Positions 1 through 9,042 of a DNA stretch of 64,000 nt are shown piece by piece (positions within the stretch are counted from its first letter, which is position 1; each line of letters begins with the position of its first letter). The notes beneath the pieces were generated by a model. It had not been told where the DNA came from, ran no database searches, and saw only the letters and a program-made list of their open reading frames with translations. The stretch covers positions 1 through 64,000 of the forward strand of contig LQBH01000010.1 in assembly GCA_002030015.1 (NCBI GenBank), in the 5' to 3' direction. The position numbers and the translations under genes were made by a program. This stretch comes from a delta proteobacterium MLS_D. Its GTDB lineage: Bacteria; Desulfobacterota; Syntrophia; Syntrophales; UBA2210.

Positions 1-80
1 TGATCATTGAGTAATTGCCACAACGGTGACTCACGAGGCTTTCTGCCACGATAGACCTCCGCCTTGCCGTTTGGGTCCAT
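1..80 (-). CDS. IS91-like transposase, N-terminal end only (runs off the window)
   Basis: Reading leftwards, an ATG at 80-78 opens a frame of 26 codons that runs off the window edge. An in-frame TAG lies a few codons upstream and an AAGGG ribosome-binding site sits five bases before the ATG. The peptide contains YRGRKPRESPLWQLLND, which resembles the conserved start of IS91-family rolling-circle transposases (pattern Y-x-P-R-x-P-x-x-S-P-L/Y). Only about 26 residues are visible, so the family call is tentative and neither the zinc-binding nor the catalytic part can be checked. The 30-bp repeat at 261-290 lies upstream of this gene and may mark an element end. Confidence 0.45.
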   Translation of the reverse strand, partial: MDPNGKAEVYRGRKPRESPLWQLLND

Positions 81-260
81 TGCAGTCCCTTTGTGCTAAT
101 GACAAAGGCTGCAATTTACCCGGCAATACTGATATTTTTCTTAACGGTGAACTCTTTTGGCCATCCCCTGGATCTCCGACCAACCCATTCCGAATTATCC
201 AGAGGAAGAGATGTGTTCTGGCAGTCTCAACCATTTAAGCAAAGTTGCAGGTTAAGACTA

Positions 261-290
261 TTCCTGATATGCGTAACACCTGAACAGTAG
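261..290. repeat. 30-bp direct repeat, copy 1
   Basis: The 30 bases beginning ttcctgatatgcgtaaca and ending ctgaacagtag recur at 1892-1921 with one mismatch (c for a at the nineteenth base). Similarity fades quickly on both sides. This copy lies about 180 bp upstream of the partial IS91-like transposase, so it may be an element end. That role is inference. Confidence 0.7.
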
Positions 291-378
291 TAAGGTATTG
301 ATTCAAAAACAAAAGAAATTAGAGATGTTTGAGTTGGCTATCTCAACTCTTGGCATAATCAGCTGCACAATGACCATG

Positions 379-666
379 TCAACCTTCCAGGACCCCGCGA
401 AGTTTCCTCCCCAGGTCTTTCATCGAGAACGGTTTCTGGATGAAGTGCACCTCTTCGTCCAGCACACCGTGGAGGCCGATGACGTTGGTGGCGTAGCTGG
501 ACATGAACAGACGCTTTAAATCCGAGTAGTGGGAGAGGAGGTTTACGGCTAACTGCCGGCCATCCATCTCTGGCATCACCAGGTCGGCCATCACCAGGTC
601 GATCCGTCCCCGATGTATATGAGCCTGACGGATCGCCTCGCCGGCGGTGGTGGGCGGCCTGGGCAA
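379..666 (-). pseudogene. C-terminal remnant of a response-regulator receiver domain (hybrid kinase tail)
   Basis: The translated frame holds the second two thirds of a receiver domain: the phospho-acceptor strand DLVMADLVMPEMDG, the conserved Ser region (LFMSSYATNVIG) and the Lys strand HFIQKPFSMKDL, followed by a normal C-terminus and stop. The first beta-strand with the acidic pocket is missing, and the preceding residues (PRPPTTAGEAIRQAH) have no proper gene start. The wording matches the tails of large PAS hybrid histidine kinases common in Desulfobacterota. It lies between the two copies of the 30-bp repeat, so it is probably debris left by a rearrangement and not a working protein. Confidence 0.7.
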
Positions 667-1122
667 GTTCGGTAGGTGTCAATAGGTGATGCAGGCTGGC
701 GTAAAAATTTTACCTCCAACCTTCCGGTTCAAAACCGATAGACCACCGCCCTTGTAGGTAAAAGCACCTAACCAATAATAGGTAATTATCCCAGCTTGGC
801 AGTACTGCAAAAATGGGCTATGCTCAAATGCAGTTTTCCGTCTATAAAAGTAATTACAGGGGAAAATCATGGAGTTACTCATAAACTGTATAAGAACCAG
901 GGAATGTGATGTACGCCGCTACCGTGACAATTCTGGGGCGATTGTCGGCAGCAAGGAAACCGGCAGATTATTATGAGAAAATATTCAATCTGTAACCAAA
1001 CCGTAAGATGCTCTCTGATACCATACCGACAGACGGGGGCCTCTCTCCCCGCAACTCAGGGTCAGTCTGGGCACTGGTTCGGGTAACAATTAGCCAAAAC
1101 GTTCTCTTTAGTGGGGGCTACC

Positions 1123-1299
1123 ATGGAATATTCTCAGCTGTACGTTTTCGTGCTCTTCATCCCGGTGGTACTACAGATTCTCCTTCCCCTGGCAATTTTG
1201 GCCGGATTTTGCCTGCTGCACCTCAGTTCTCTGCTGTTCAACCAGATATCCCGGAAGGAGGAGCAGTTGACAGGGGCAACGGCAGCGGTAGCGCAGTAG
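1123..1299 (+). CDS. small predicted membrane protein
   Basis: The 58-residue frame starts at ATG 1123, with a GGGGG stretch five bases upstream; a GTG at 1111 is an alternative start. Residues 5-40 are almost entirely hydrophobic (YVFVLFIPVVLQILLPLAIL and onward), fitting one or two transmembrane helices. A short polar tail follows (NQISRKEEQ). No family is recognised. It lies in a gene-poor stretch with the next small frame 135 bp downstream. It could be a genuine short membrane peptide or a chance open frame; the dense hydrophobic run and the start site favour a gene only weakly. Confidence 0.35.
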   Translation: MEYSQLYVFVLFIPVVLQILLPLAILAGFCLLHLSSLLFNQISRKEEQLTGATAAVAQ

Positions 1300-1433
1300 C
1301 AGTAACAGCTGGCGGTGCAATGCCGCCATGCCGGTGACGAAAATCAACCCAGTGCTGAATAGGCTGCATGGACGGGTGAAGTTCACCCGGGAAATCGGAC
1401 AACCGTTGGAAAACGCCAGCAATGGAGGACAAG

Positions 1434-1619
1434 GTGAAAGAACCACAACCGGACAATGCGGAAAAAATCTGGCAACGATGGGAAATCTATCCTGAAGTGC
1501 AGAAGCAGTCGATCCTCCACGAGTTTCGCCGCAGGCAGCCGGAGAGCTATTATAACAGGGAACAGCTGCTTGCCTTCCTCCAGGAAAAATTTGCTGGCGG
1601 TGACAGCCTGACGAGGTGA
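1434..1619 (+). CDS. small hypothetical protein
   Basis: This 61-residue frame begins at GTG 1434, chosen because a perfect GGAGG lies five bases upstream. An ATG at 1422 in the same frame has no such site. The product is charged and mostly helical in appearance (EKIWQRWEIYPEVQKQSI), ends in GGDSLTR and has no signal peptide or membrane segment. No family is recognised. The strong ribosome-binding site and protein-like composition support translation. It sits between repeat copies 1 and 2 with no obvious partner apart from the small membrane protein upstream. Confidence 0.4.
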   Translation: MKEPQPDNAEKIWQRWEIYPEVQKQSILHEFRRRQPESYYNREQLLAFLQEKFAGGDSLTR

Positions 1620-1891
1620 TTTTTTCCTACTGCGAAGAGAAGACTGCGTTGTTCCCGGCCTCTTTTTTGCCAGACGCACCAGCCGATGACCGTTGCCGGG
1701 CAATACCAGGACGGTTTAGATCGGTGAGGTGATGGGGTGATAAGTCTCTACTTTTTGCGGCACCCCTAAAAAACTTGCTCTCTGACCGGGGCCGTTCCAA
1801 TTTTAACTTTCAGCGTAGCTTTCTCACTCCAATCTTGCAAGATTTGTCCTGGTAAGCCTCCGTCTGTGAACATACCTCACGGTTGACCTTG

Positions 1892-1921
1892 TTCCTGATA
1901 TGCGTAACAACTGAACAGTAG
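1892..1921. repeat. 30-bp direct repeat, copy 2
   Basis: This matches 261-290 at 29 of 30 positions. The two copies bracket about 1.6 kb that contains the receiver-domain remnant and two small frames. Copy 2 lies near the 3' end of the leftward efflux operon. Confidence 0.7.
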
Positions 1922-1960
1922 CAATCTCTCCTCTGGTCACGATCGTCTATATGTGAGATT

Positions 1961-2164
1961 TCAAATGGTAATCTTAATGCCATGATGATCGATAAGGAAA
2001 TTGTTATCTTGCATTATTGTAGCTTGAAACAGAACAACTTTGTACGGATTATTAGCGGTTATCTCTGCAGTTTGTGTTGACTCAAAAACAGTGTCTGCAA
2101 AATAGGCCGACCTTGTCTGATACTGTCCGGTATTTCCGGTTATTGGGCCACTGATCTGGCTCAT
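1961..2164 (-). CDS. small hypothetical protein downstream of the RND pump
   Basis: The 67-residue frame starts with ATG at 2164, 11 bases after the stop of the RND pump gene on the same strand. An AGGAG sequence lies five bases upstream, so translation is plausible as the last gene of the efflux operon. The product starts MSQISGPITGNTGQYQT, has no signal peptide or membrane helix, and shows no motif I recognise. A short tail gene of this type could also be a chance frame; the ribosome-binding site and tight spacing are the only positive evidence. Confidence 0.4.
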   Translation of the reverse strand: MSQISGPITGNTGQYQTRSAYFADTVFESTQTAEITANNPYKVVLFQATIMQDNNFLIDHHGIKITI

Positions 2165-2175
2165 CGATACTCCTG

Positions 2176-5100
2176 TTATGTTGTGATTATTTTTCTTTGT
2201 GCTCTATCAGTTTTCACCGACGTAAGACCGAGATCATCGAGAATCGAATAGAACGACGGTACAACAATCAGCACGAGTACTGTAGAGGCCATCATCCCAA
2301 AAACAATGCTAACAGCCAGGGGGATGAGAACCTGAGCCTGTGGACTCTTCTCTGACAACAGGGGGAGCAGGCCGGCAATAGTCGTAAGCGAGGTCAAGAG
2401 CACCGCACGAAAGCGTTCCCGGCTGGCCCGGCAAGCCGCTTCAGCAACACTCACACCTTTTCCAACATGGAGCTTAATGAACTCTACCAGCAGAATAGAA
2501 TCGTTGACCACGATTCCTGCCAAAGAGGCGGCCCCGAGCAGCCCCGGCATGGAAAGGTTCAACCCCATAAAGATGTGGCCCCAGATAACCCCGATAAGGG
2601 CTAATGGAATGGCAACCATGACCACCACCGGCTCTATGTAGCTGCGGAACTGAAAACTGAGAAGAATAAAAATCCCCACGAGGCCGATAAGAAAACCACG
2701 GGCCATGGATAAACCGGTTTCAGCAGACTCCTTGGTCTCACCTTCCACACTGATGAAGATCCGAGGATATTTCTTCTGAAATTCCGGCATAAACGACCGA
2801 TGAAACGCCTTTATTATCTGACTGGTATTGGTAATGCGTGGATCAACATCACCTTGGACGGTTACCGTACGCATCCCGTCGACTGTGGCAATGCGCCCAT
2901 ATCCTCTGTTATCGGTCAACTCTGCCACAGCTTCGAGAGGGGCCTGTTTGCCATCAGGCAGGGTGACGTGAAAATACCTAAGGTCCGCCAAAGAGTTGCG
3001 GTCTTCATCCCGCATGCGCACATCGATTTCATACGACTCTCGGCCAACCTGGATTTCGCTGGCCGTACGACCGTAAAAGGCGCTGCGCAGCTGAGAGGCC
3101 AGGCTCTCAGCATCCAGCCCCAATCCCTTTGCGCCTTCACGCATTCGGGCGTTGATTTCCAACTTCCCAGGCCGCAGATCGTCCGATAAGTCAAATACCC
3201 CTTCGAACTGTGCCAGCCAATCCTGCAGTTCCAATGAGGCCGCTTTCAACTGCTGCAGATCCTTGCCACTCAAACGAATGTCTATGGGGCGACCGGCAGG
3301 GCCCAAACTGTACTCCCCGAATTTCAATGAGATAACGTCAGGTAGCTCACCCGTCAACTGCCGCCAGCGGTTGATTACATCGTCAATCCGAGCGTTGCGG
3401 ATTTCGGCGGAAAGCAGATCGACAGACACTGTGGCCACATGGGCGCCGGACTCCGATGCCTCCGTGTTGACATTGAACTGGGTGGATACGTTTTTCACCA
3501 GGTCCTGCCCGCCTGGTTGCCGTGGTGCAAACTCAGAATTGACATCATCGATAGCCTCGGTCAGTCGACTGACCAGCTCTTCGGTTCGTTCCAGTGGCGT
3601 CCCTTGGGGAAGCAGGACGTGAGCCACGACAACATCGCCATCGATGTCGGGAAAGGCTTTATACTTCAGGTAGCCGGCAGCAAACATACCCACCGAAATG
3701 ATAATCGTCGCAACACTGATGCCCACGGTGAGATATCGCCAGCGGACAGCAAGGTCGACCACAGGGCCAAGCACATTTTCGCGCAGGCTGTCGATGACAC
3801 CATCGAAACGGTGACGGAACTGCCTTTTTTTACCAGGATCGTAATGGGCAAGAGAATGGGCAAGATGGTTGGGCAGGATCAGAAAAGCCTCAATCAGACT
3901 TACGACAAGAACCACAATCAACACTACCGGCATCACTTTGAGCACCTTGCCCATGTTGCCTTCCAGAAAGGCCAGAGGCCCGAATACGCAAATGGTGGTG
4001 ATAAAAGAGGCGAATACACCGTTTTTCACTTCGCCCACGCCTTCGATAACTGCACTCAGGGCGGATTTTCCCCGGGACAGATGACTGGCCACATTCTCGG
4101 ACAAAACGATGGCATCATCCATCAACAACCCCAGGGCAATGAGCAGCCCCACCATCGTTATCATGTTTACGGAGTACCCGATCAGGGACATAAAGAAAAA
4201 GGTCCCGAAAAAAGAGACCGGCAGTCCAGCAGTCACCCAGAATGAAAGCCTCAAATTGAAAAAGAGCCACAAGGTAAGAAATACCAGCAATAGCCCCTGC
4301 AAGCCGTTTTTCACCAGTAGCTGTAATCGGTCCCGTATGATTGAGGAAGTGTCTTTGGTCATGGTAAGTTGCACTCCCGCAGGGGCGATCTCCTGCTCGT
4401 ATTTCACAAACTCCGCAACCTTATCATACACCGTGAGTGTATCCTCAACTTTGGTTTTGCTGATTGCGAGCAACCCACCGCGCTGGCCGTTAAACATGAA
4501 CTTATCCTCGGCCAGTTCAAACTGATCCCTTATTCTGGCAATATCGCCGAGGTAAATTTCGGCGCCGTTTTCACTGGCGTAGACCACAAGGTCTTCAAAG
4601 GCCATGGGGGTTTTGCGCTCGTCGGTGAAGCGTAGCAGGATTTCCTGGTCCTTGGTTTCGATTGAGCCGGCAGGCAGATTCACACTCTGGCGGGAGATAA
4701 TAGTGGCAATGTCGTCCAGCGATATGCCGTATTGCATGAGGATGGCGGCTGGAATCTCGATGCGAATCTGACGCTCGGAAAATCCGTTCACCGTCACCAG
4801 GGATACGCCGGCCAGATACTTGAGGCGATCTTTGAGATCTTCACAGTAGTTTTTCAAGTCGGTCACATCCATGGGACCAGTGACGGCAATTGACACTACA
4901 CCATCGGTCCGGTTGAGCTCTGTAACCACAGGGGCCTCGACCTTATCCGGAAAATCGGCAATGGAGTCAACCACCGTCTTGATGTCCATCATAAAACTGG
5001 CCATGTCGCCGCCGGGCTGCATCTCGACGGTTACGGATCCCACCCCTTCCTTGGCTTCGGAGTTGACCTCCCTGACATAACTGACCCCGTCCACGGCATC

Positions 5101-5298
5101 CTCAATACGCCGACATATGGCGTCCTCCACATCCTCGGCTGTGGCGCCGGGATAGACAACTGTGATCTGAACCTTGTCGGCAGAAAAGTCGGGAAAAGTC
5201 TCTCGTTGCAGGGTAGGAAGGGTGACCGCGCCAAGCACCAGGAAAAAAATCATCAAAAGATTTGCAGCAGTGGAGTGTTCGGCAAAAAAACGAATCAT
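2176..5298 (-). CDS. RND multidrug efflux pump, inner-membrane permease (AcrB/HAE1 family)
   Basis: This 1040-residue proton-driven exporter spans the inner membrane and takes substrate from the periplasm or membrane for export through an outer-membrane factor. The N-terminus MIRFFAEHSTAANLLMIF is the usual first helix, followed by the large porter loop (about 30-330). The fourth helix carries the paired acidic proton-relay residues in GLLMDDAIVLSEN (Asp394, Asp395). The second half repeats the layout, with a second porter loop and the helix set ending near residue 1025. Length is normal for the family. It is the last major gene of a leftward operon with the adaptor (12 bp upstream) and the outer-membrane factor. 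The sequence does not reveal substrate; drugs, bile-like compounds or organics are all possible. Confidence 0.95.
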   Translation of the reverse strand: MIRFFAEHSTAANLLMIFFLVLGAVTLPTLQRETFPDFSADKVQITVVYPGATAEDVEDAICRRIEDAVDGVSYVREVNSEAKEGVGSVTVEMQPGGDMASFMMDIKTVVDSIADFPDKVEAPVVTELNRTDGVVSIAVTGPMDVTDLKNYCEDLKDRLKYLAGVSLVTVNGFSERQIRIEIPAAILMQYGISLDDIATIISRQSVNLPAGSIETKDQEILLRFTDERKTPMAFEDLVVYASENGAEIYLGDIARIRDQFELAEDKFMFNGQRGGLLAISKTKVEDTLTVYDKVAEFVKYEQEIAPAGVQLTMTKDTSSIIRDRLQLLVKNGLQGLLLVFLTLWLFFNLRLSFWVTAGLPVSFFGTFFFMSLIGYSVNMITMVGLLIALGLLMDDAIVLSENVASHLSRGKSALSAVIEGVGEVKNGVFASFITTICVFGPLAFLEGNMGKVLKVMPVVLIVVLVVSLIEAFLILPNHLAHSLAHYDPGKKRQFRHRFDGVIDSLRENVLGPVVDLAVRWRYLTVGISVATIIISVGMFAAGYLKYKAFPDIDGDVVVAHVLLPQGTPLERTEELVSRLTEAIDDVNSEFAPRQPGGQDLVKNVSTQFNVNTEASESGAHVATVSVDLLSAEIRNARIDDVINRWRQLTGELPDVISLKFGEYSLGPAGRPIDIRLSGKDLQQLKAASLELQDWLAQFEGVFDLSDDLRPGKLEINARMREGAKGLGLDAESLASQLRSAFYGRTASEIQVGRESYEIDVRMRDEDRNSLADLRYFHVTLPDGKQAPLEAVAELTDNRGYGRIATVDGMRTVTVQGDVDPRITNTSQIIKAFHRSFMPEFQKKYPRIFISVEGETKESAETGLSMARGFLIGLVGIFILLSFQFRSYIEPVVVMVAIPLALIGVIWGHIFMGLNLSMPGLLGAASLAGIVVNDSILLVEFIKLHVGKGVSVAEAACRASRERFRAVLLTSLTTIAGLLPLLSEKSPQAQVLIPLAVSIVFGMMASTVLVLIVVPSFYSILDDLGLTSVKTDRAQRKIITT

Positions 5299-5310
5299 AA
5301 CCGGTTCTCC

Positions 5311-6708
5311 TCAGCGCACATCGGTGAGTCCCAGGGCCTGGGACATAAGCCGCTTCTTCATTGCGGCATCCTCCTGTGGAGTCAGCAACATGCCTTCCAC
5401 TGCCGACATCAGATCGGACACCACCACCTGTTCACCGACGGCCAAACCTGTACGAACGACAGCGAAGTCGGATTGGGTGAATGACACCTCTACCGATCGC
5501 CGTCTCAACCGGTTCTCCCTATCCACGACAAAGACCCTGCCATCATGCAGGGCGGAACGGGGTATGACGACCTGTTCGACAATGGGACGACCGCTGACTT
5601 CGACTTCACAGAACATGTTGCGCATTAAGGGCGGACGTTGACCGACAATGATGAGATCATATGGATTATCAACAGCAATAATGACACCTAAGGTACGAGT
5701 CTGAGCGTCAAGAGTTGCGTCCGTACGTGTGAAGTCTGCATCCCAGACGGCCTTTTGGTGACCATTTACCTGACGAACTTTTACCTTTAAACCATAAAGA
5801 TCGCGGATTTTATCCATCCGGATGCGATCCATGGTTGCAGTCGTAGCGGTAACCGGTTCGTTGCCGACTTCCGCAATAAGCTTCTGTACTGATTCCAGGG
5901 GCAGTTGGGCGTTGATTTCGGCACGGTTTGTACCATCAGCACTGGCGATCGAGGATCCTTGTTGAACATATTGGCCGATCTCTGCACTTGTTTCGGTGAT
6001 CCGACAGTTGAACGGAACCACGATTTCAGTTCGTTTCAGATCGACCTGAGCCTCTTCCAATTGAACCTGAGTGGCTTTGATCTCGGCTTTAAGAGCATTT
6101 CGTGAGGAAGGAATCAGGGCGATAGAATTTTTAATCTCCTGAACCTGGGCCAGTTGGTTTTGGTAATCCATCAACGACTTATCCAAGGTACTGCTGGAAA
6201 TAGAACGCGTTTTCATGGCTTGTTGATTGCGTTCCCACTCTTTCTGCTTGAGATTCAGCAGATTTTGCTGAATCTCAAGGGATAGACGATAGTTCTTTTC
6301 CTGGCTGTCCAATTCATCCATTTGGGCCTTGAGACTTTCGATATTGGCCGCCATCCGACTAGCTGCCAGTTGATAGTCAGTAGGGTCGATGCGGACCAGA
6401 ACCTCTCCGCCAGAAACAAAACTGCCCTTTTTGAATGCAGGACTCACCGCAACAATTCTACCGCTTACCTCGGGAATTACTTGCCATACCTGACCGGGTT
6501 CCACATACCCATAACCAATGGCGCGGGGCACAACATCCACAGATTCCAGAGAAATTGTGCGGACCTTTCGGGGTACCTCCGTGGCCTCCTTTTTTTCGAG
6601 TCCTTTCTGGTTGTTCACCATCATGATCACGGCAGCAACGGCAATGATCACCGGGACTACCGGCAACAATCGTTTCACCATTTCTTTATGCTTTATATTT
6701 GATTTCAT
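5311..6708 (-). CDS. RND efflux periplasmic adaptor (membrane fusion protein)
   Basis: A 465-residue HlyD/AcrA-type adaptor that bridges the inner-membrane pump and the outer-membrane channel. It begins with a cytoplasmic basic stretch and one transmembrane anchor (RLLPVVPVIIAVAAVIMMV, residues 14-32) and has no lipobox. After the anchor come the beta-barrel/lipoyl part (VRIDPTDYQLAASRMA), a long coiled-coil hairpin rich in Gln, Glu and Lys (about 110-225), the second lipoyl half and the membrane-proximal domain ending near DLMSAVEGMLL. Spacing is 12 bp to the pump gene and 9 bp to the outer-membrane factor, so the three are one transcription unit. The hairpin is long, as expected for docking to a NodT-type channel. 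Confidence 0.92.
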   Translation of the reverse strand: MKSNIKHKEMVKRLLPVVPVIIAVAAVIMMVNNQKGLEKKEATEVPRKVRTISLESVDVVPRAIGYGYVEPGQVWQVIPEVSGRIVAVSPAFKKGSFVSGGEVLVRIDPTDYQLAASRMAANIESLKAQMDELDSQEKNYRLSLEIQQNLLNLKQKEWERNQQAMKTRSISSSTLDKSLMDYQNQLAQVQEIKNSIALIPSSRNALKAEIKATQVQLEEAQVDLKRTEIVVPFNCRITETSAEIGQYVQQGSSIASADGTNRAEINAQLPLESVQKLIAEVGNEPVTATTATMDRIRMDKIRDLYGLKVKVRQVNGHQKAVWDADFTRTDATLDAQTRTLGVIIAVDNPYDLIIVGQRPPLMRNMFCEVEVSGRPIVEQVVIPRSALHDGRVFVVDRENRLRRRSVEVSFTQSDFAVVRTGLAVGEQVVVSDLMSAVEGMLLTPQEDAAMKKRLMSQALGLTDVR

Positions 6709-6717
6709 TTCTGATCG

Positions 6718-8190
6718 TTACTTCGTTTGACCGAATGCTGATTCCGTTGGAGGCATGACTTCCCACCCCCCTCCCAGCGCTTTATATAGCCTGACGAGGT
6801 TGGAGGTGACAGTCCCGTCACTCACGGCCAGTTGATCCTGAAAGGCGAGCAGGGAGCGCTGACTGTCCAGGACATCCTGAAAATCTGTCAATCCCGCTTG
6901 ATAGAGGTTGCGGGCCTGCTCTACCGCCCGATCGGCGGCTGCCGATGCCTCAACCAGAGTGTCCCTGCGAATTTGTTCATCTGCATAGGCCACCAGAGAA
7001 TTTTCTACATCTTCAAGCGCTTTCAAGATAGCGGCTTCGTATTGAATTAAGGCCTGCTCCTGCCGTGCGCTCTCAACCGCTATTTGCTGGCGGACTCGAC
7101 CTGCATCGAAAATACGCCAGGAAAAAGTCGGGCCAATGTTCATGGTTCTGTTGCCGAAGTTGAAAAGATTGCTGGTGGACAATGACTCGAGACCAATAGA
7201 GCCCGACAGGCTGAACTTGGGATACAGTTCGGCTGTTGCCACACCAATCCGGGCAGTCTGCGCCGCCAACTCCCATTCTGCCCGACGCACATCCGGCCGG
7301 CGACGCAGGGTCTCTGCCGGCACGCCCACCGCTATCTCCAGTGGAGCCACCGGAATGGGACGCTGCTGGAGCACCTCTTGAGGCAAATTGCCAGGTTGTC
7401 GCCCAATAAGCAGAGCCAAACGATTTTGCGCCTGTTCCAGTCCTGTGTTCAGAGAAGGTACTTCCGACCGGGTGGACTCCAGATTATAGCGGGCCTGATC
7501 GACTTCCAGTTGTGCAGCCAGACCAGCGTTGTAACGGTTTTGCACCAGCTTGAAGGTTTCCTCCTGGGCATCCCGGTTGGCTCGTGCGATGGCAAGACGG
7601 GTCTGGAAAGAACGCACTTCAATGTAGTTCAGTGCGATTTCAGCCGACATGCTCACCAGCACGTCGTACAGATCTTCCTGGCTTGCCGCTAGGTTCGCAT
7701 CGGCTTCCTCAAGCGAACGCCGGACACCCCCAAAAATATCAGCTTCCCAGCTAGCGTCAAAACCGATGCTGTAAAGGTCACGCTCTGCGCCGGTGCCGGT
7801 TGACTCGCTGGAGCGGGTTTTCATCGCTGAGCCGCCACTATTGAACGTTGGAAAACGGTCGGCAGCACTGATGCCACGTTTGGCGCGCGCCTCTCGCAGA
7901 CGTGCCTCAGCGCCGCGAACATCCAGGTTATCAGTGACTGCTTGCTCGATCAGCGAGGTCAATAGTGGATCATTGAGTGTCTGCCACCAGCTCGCCAAGG
8001 TCTCCGGAACCGTAGACTGGGAGTGCAGTCCCTGGCGCAATTCACCATGCCAACTATCCGGAAGTACCGTCTTCGGCCTCACATAATCCGGCCCGACGGT
8101 TGCACAACCGGACAACATCCACATCAATGAGAATACGATGGCAGCACCAGCCCTCATATTGCCACTATGCCTGCTTGAAAAGAGTTGCAT
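6718..8190 (-). CDS. outer-membrane efflux lipoprotein (NodT/OprM family)
   Basis: The 490-residue trimeric channel component of the tripartite pump. The signal peptide ends in a lipobox, LSGC, with the acylated Cys at residue 29, followed by the family-typical TVGPDYVRP. An internal ATG at 8157 would give a shorter and more typical lipoprotein signal, so the true start could be there. Two copies of the outer-membrane efflux repeat follow (about 75-265 and 285-470), including the typical LRRRPDVRRAEWELAAQTARIG stretch shortened here to its core RRRPDVRRAE. The gene starts 5 bp after the small periplasmic protein gene and precedes the adaptor, completing the operon. Confidence 0.93.
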   Translation of the reverse strand: MQLFSSRHSGNMRAGAAIVFSLMWMLSGCATVGPDYVRPKTVLPDSWHGELRQGLHSQSTVPETLASWWQTLNDPLLTSLIEQAVTDNLDVRGAEARLREARAKRGISAADRFPTFNSGGSAMKTRSSESTGTGAERDLYSIGFDASWEADIFGGVRRSLEEADANLAASQEDLYDVLVSMSAEIALNYIEVRSFQTRLAIARANRDAQEETFKLVQNRYNAGLAAQLEVDQARYNLESTRSEVPSLNTGLEQAQNRLALLIGRQPGNLPQEVLQQRPIPVAPLEIAVGVPAETLRRRPDVRRAEWELAAQTARIGVATAELYPKFSLSGSIGLESLSTSNLFNFGNRTMNIGPTFSWRIFDAGRVRQQIAVESARQEQALIQYEAAILKALEDVENSLVAYADEQIRRDTLVEASAAADRAVEQARNLYQAGLTDFQDVLDSQRSLLAFQDQLAVSDGTVTSNLVRLYKALGGGWEVMPPTESAFGQTK

Positions 8191-8194
8191 AAGT

Positions 8195-8845
8195 TTACTT
8201 CTGATTTAAGTTTCTTAATTTTTCAAGCTGATCAGAGGTTAGAATTGCAGACAATTTCTCAAAAGTTACTTTCTGATTATGTTTCAATGCCTTGAGGACT
8301 TTCAATTTTTCTCTCGGTCTCAATTCTTTTCCTGCGTTTTCAGAAGCGATTTCAAGGAATTGAGAAAGGTTGTAGCTGAAAACAGGAATTAATTTTTCGA
8401 GTTGTTCATCAGTAAAGCCGACTCTTGGCTGCAGGTCGATCAGTTGGATCTCTGCAACATCAGTACAAATCTCCTTCATCATCCTTTCCTGGATTGCCAG
8501 GAACTGTTCAAACTGCGCAGGTGTTACTGTTTTTTTAACTGTGTCATAATAATCTACCCGAGCTTTTTGAACCCCCCGGAGCATTTTTTTCGGGTCTCTG
8601 GTGTTTTTGTCTTTGTCATTCTCTTTTTTGAGTTGATTCAGAGTGTTGGTAAATTGATCTAGTCCGGAAGCCAGTTGCTGAGCCTGATCTGAGGTGAGAT
8701 TCAGTTCTGCAGTGAGCATTTCAAGAATATCCGACTGGTCCTTCTCAGCAGTCTGCGCCAATACTGACACACTGAAAACAAGACTAATGCACAGCGTTAC
8801 GGCACAGGCGATTGACCTGGTGATCGTTGATTTGTCCTTTTTCAC
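8195..8845 (-). CDS. periplasmic Spy/CpxP-like (LTxxQ) protein
   Basis: A 216-residue secreted protein starting at GTG with AGGAG six bases upstream. A Sec signal peptide (core SIACAVTLCISLVFSVSVLA) is followed by an all-helical polar protein. It contains LTSDQAQQL near residue 52, TPAQFEQFL near 107 and LTSDQLEKL near the C-terminus, all resembling the LTxxQ signature of Spy/CpxP-like envelope stress chaperones. It is the first gene of the leftward efflux operon, 5 bp before the channel gene. This suggests a periplasmic stress or substrate-binding role linked to the pump. Similarity is by motif and composition only. Confidence 0.65.
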   Translation of the reverse strand: MKKDKSTITRSIACAVTLCISLVFSVSVLAQTAEKDQSDILEMLTAELNLTSDQAQQLASGLDQFTNTLNQLKKENDKDKNTRDPKKMLRGVQKARVDYYDTVKKTVTPAQFEQFLAIQERMMKEICTDVAEIQLIDLQPRVGFTDEQLEKLIPVFSYNLSQFLEIASENAGKELRPREKLKVLKALKHNQKVTFEKLSAILTSDQLEKLRNLNQK

Positions 8846-8977
8846 ATCTTTCTCCTGTTAAATGGTTTTTATTTTTTTTGGAGTTCTCAATTGATTTCGC
8901 ATCGTATCAAAGCAATATCAATTTTGATCGATGCAGCAACTATAGAAGGGGTCTTGGGGGAGGTAAAGACGGATGCC

Positions 8978-9011
8978 GGTGAATTGAACAAATTGACTGG
9001 TGAATTGAACA
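8978..9011 (-). promoter_or_regulatory. tandem 13-bp direct repeats, 21 bp apart: candidate LytTR operator for the efflux operon
   Basis: The sequence ggtgaattgaaca occurs at 8978-8990 and again at 8999-9011, exactly two helical turns apart. LytTR-family regulators (ComE, AgrA, AlgR) are known to bind paired direct repeats with 21-22 bp phasing on one DNA face. The pair lies in the 197-bp gap between the LytTR regulator gene and the first efflux gene. On the leftward strand TATAGT at 8944-8939 could be a -10 box about 33 bp downstream of the repeats. The operator role is inference. Confidence 0.5.
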
Positions 9012-9042
9012 CATTCGGGAGAAAGGCTTGATAACTGTCTGC

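Noticed and set aside
679-882. 67-residue minus-strand frame beside the receiver remnant
   Set aside because: No ribosome-binding site and no family; weaker than the neighbouring small frames.
3439-4245. Long open frame (268 residues) on the plus strand inside the RND pump gene
   Set aside because: Antisense to a clear 1040-residue transporter; composition is biased (many His, Asn, Gln) and no domain is visible.
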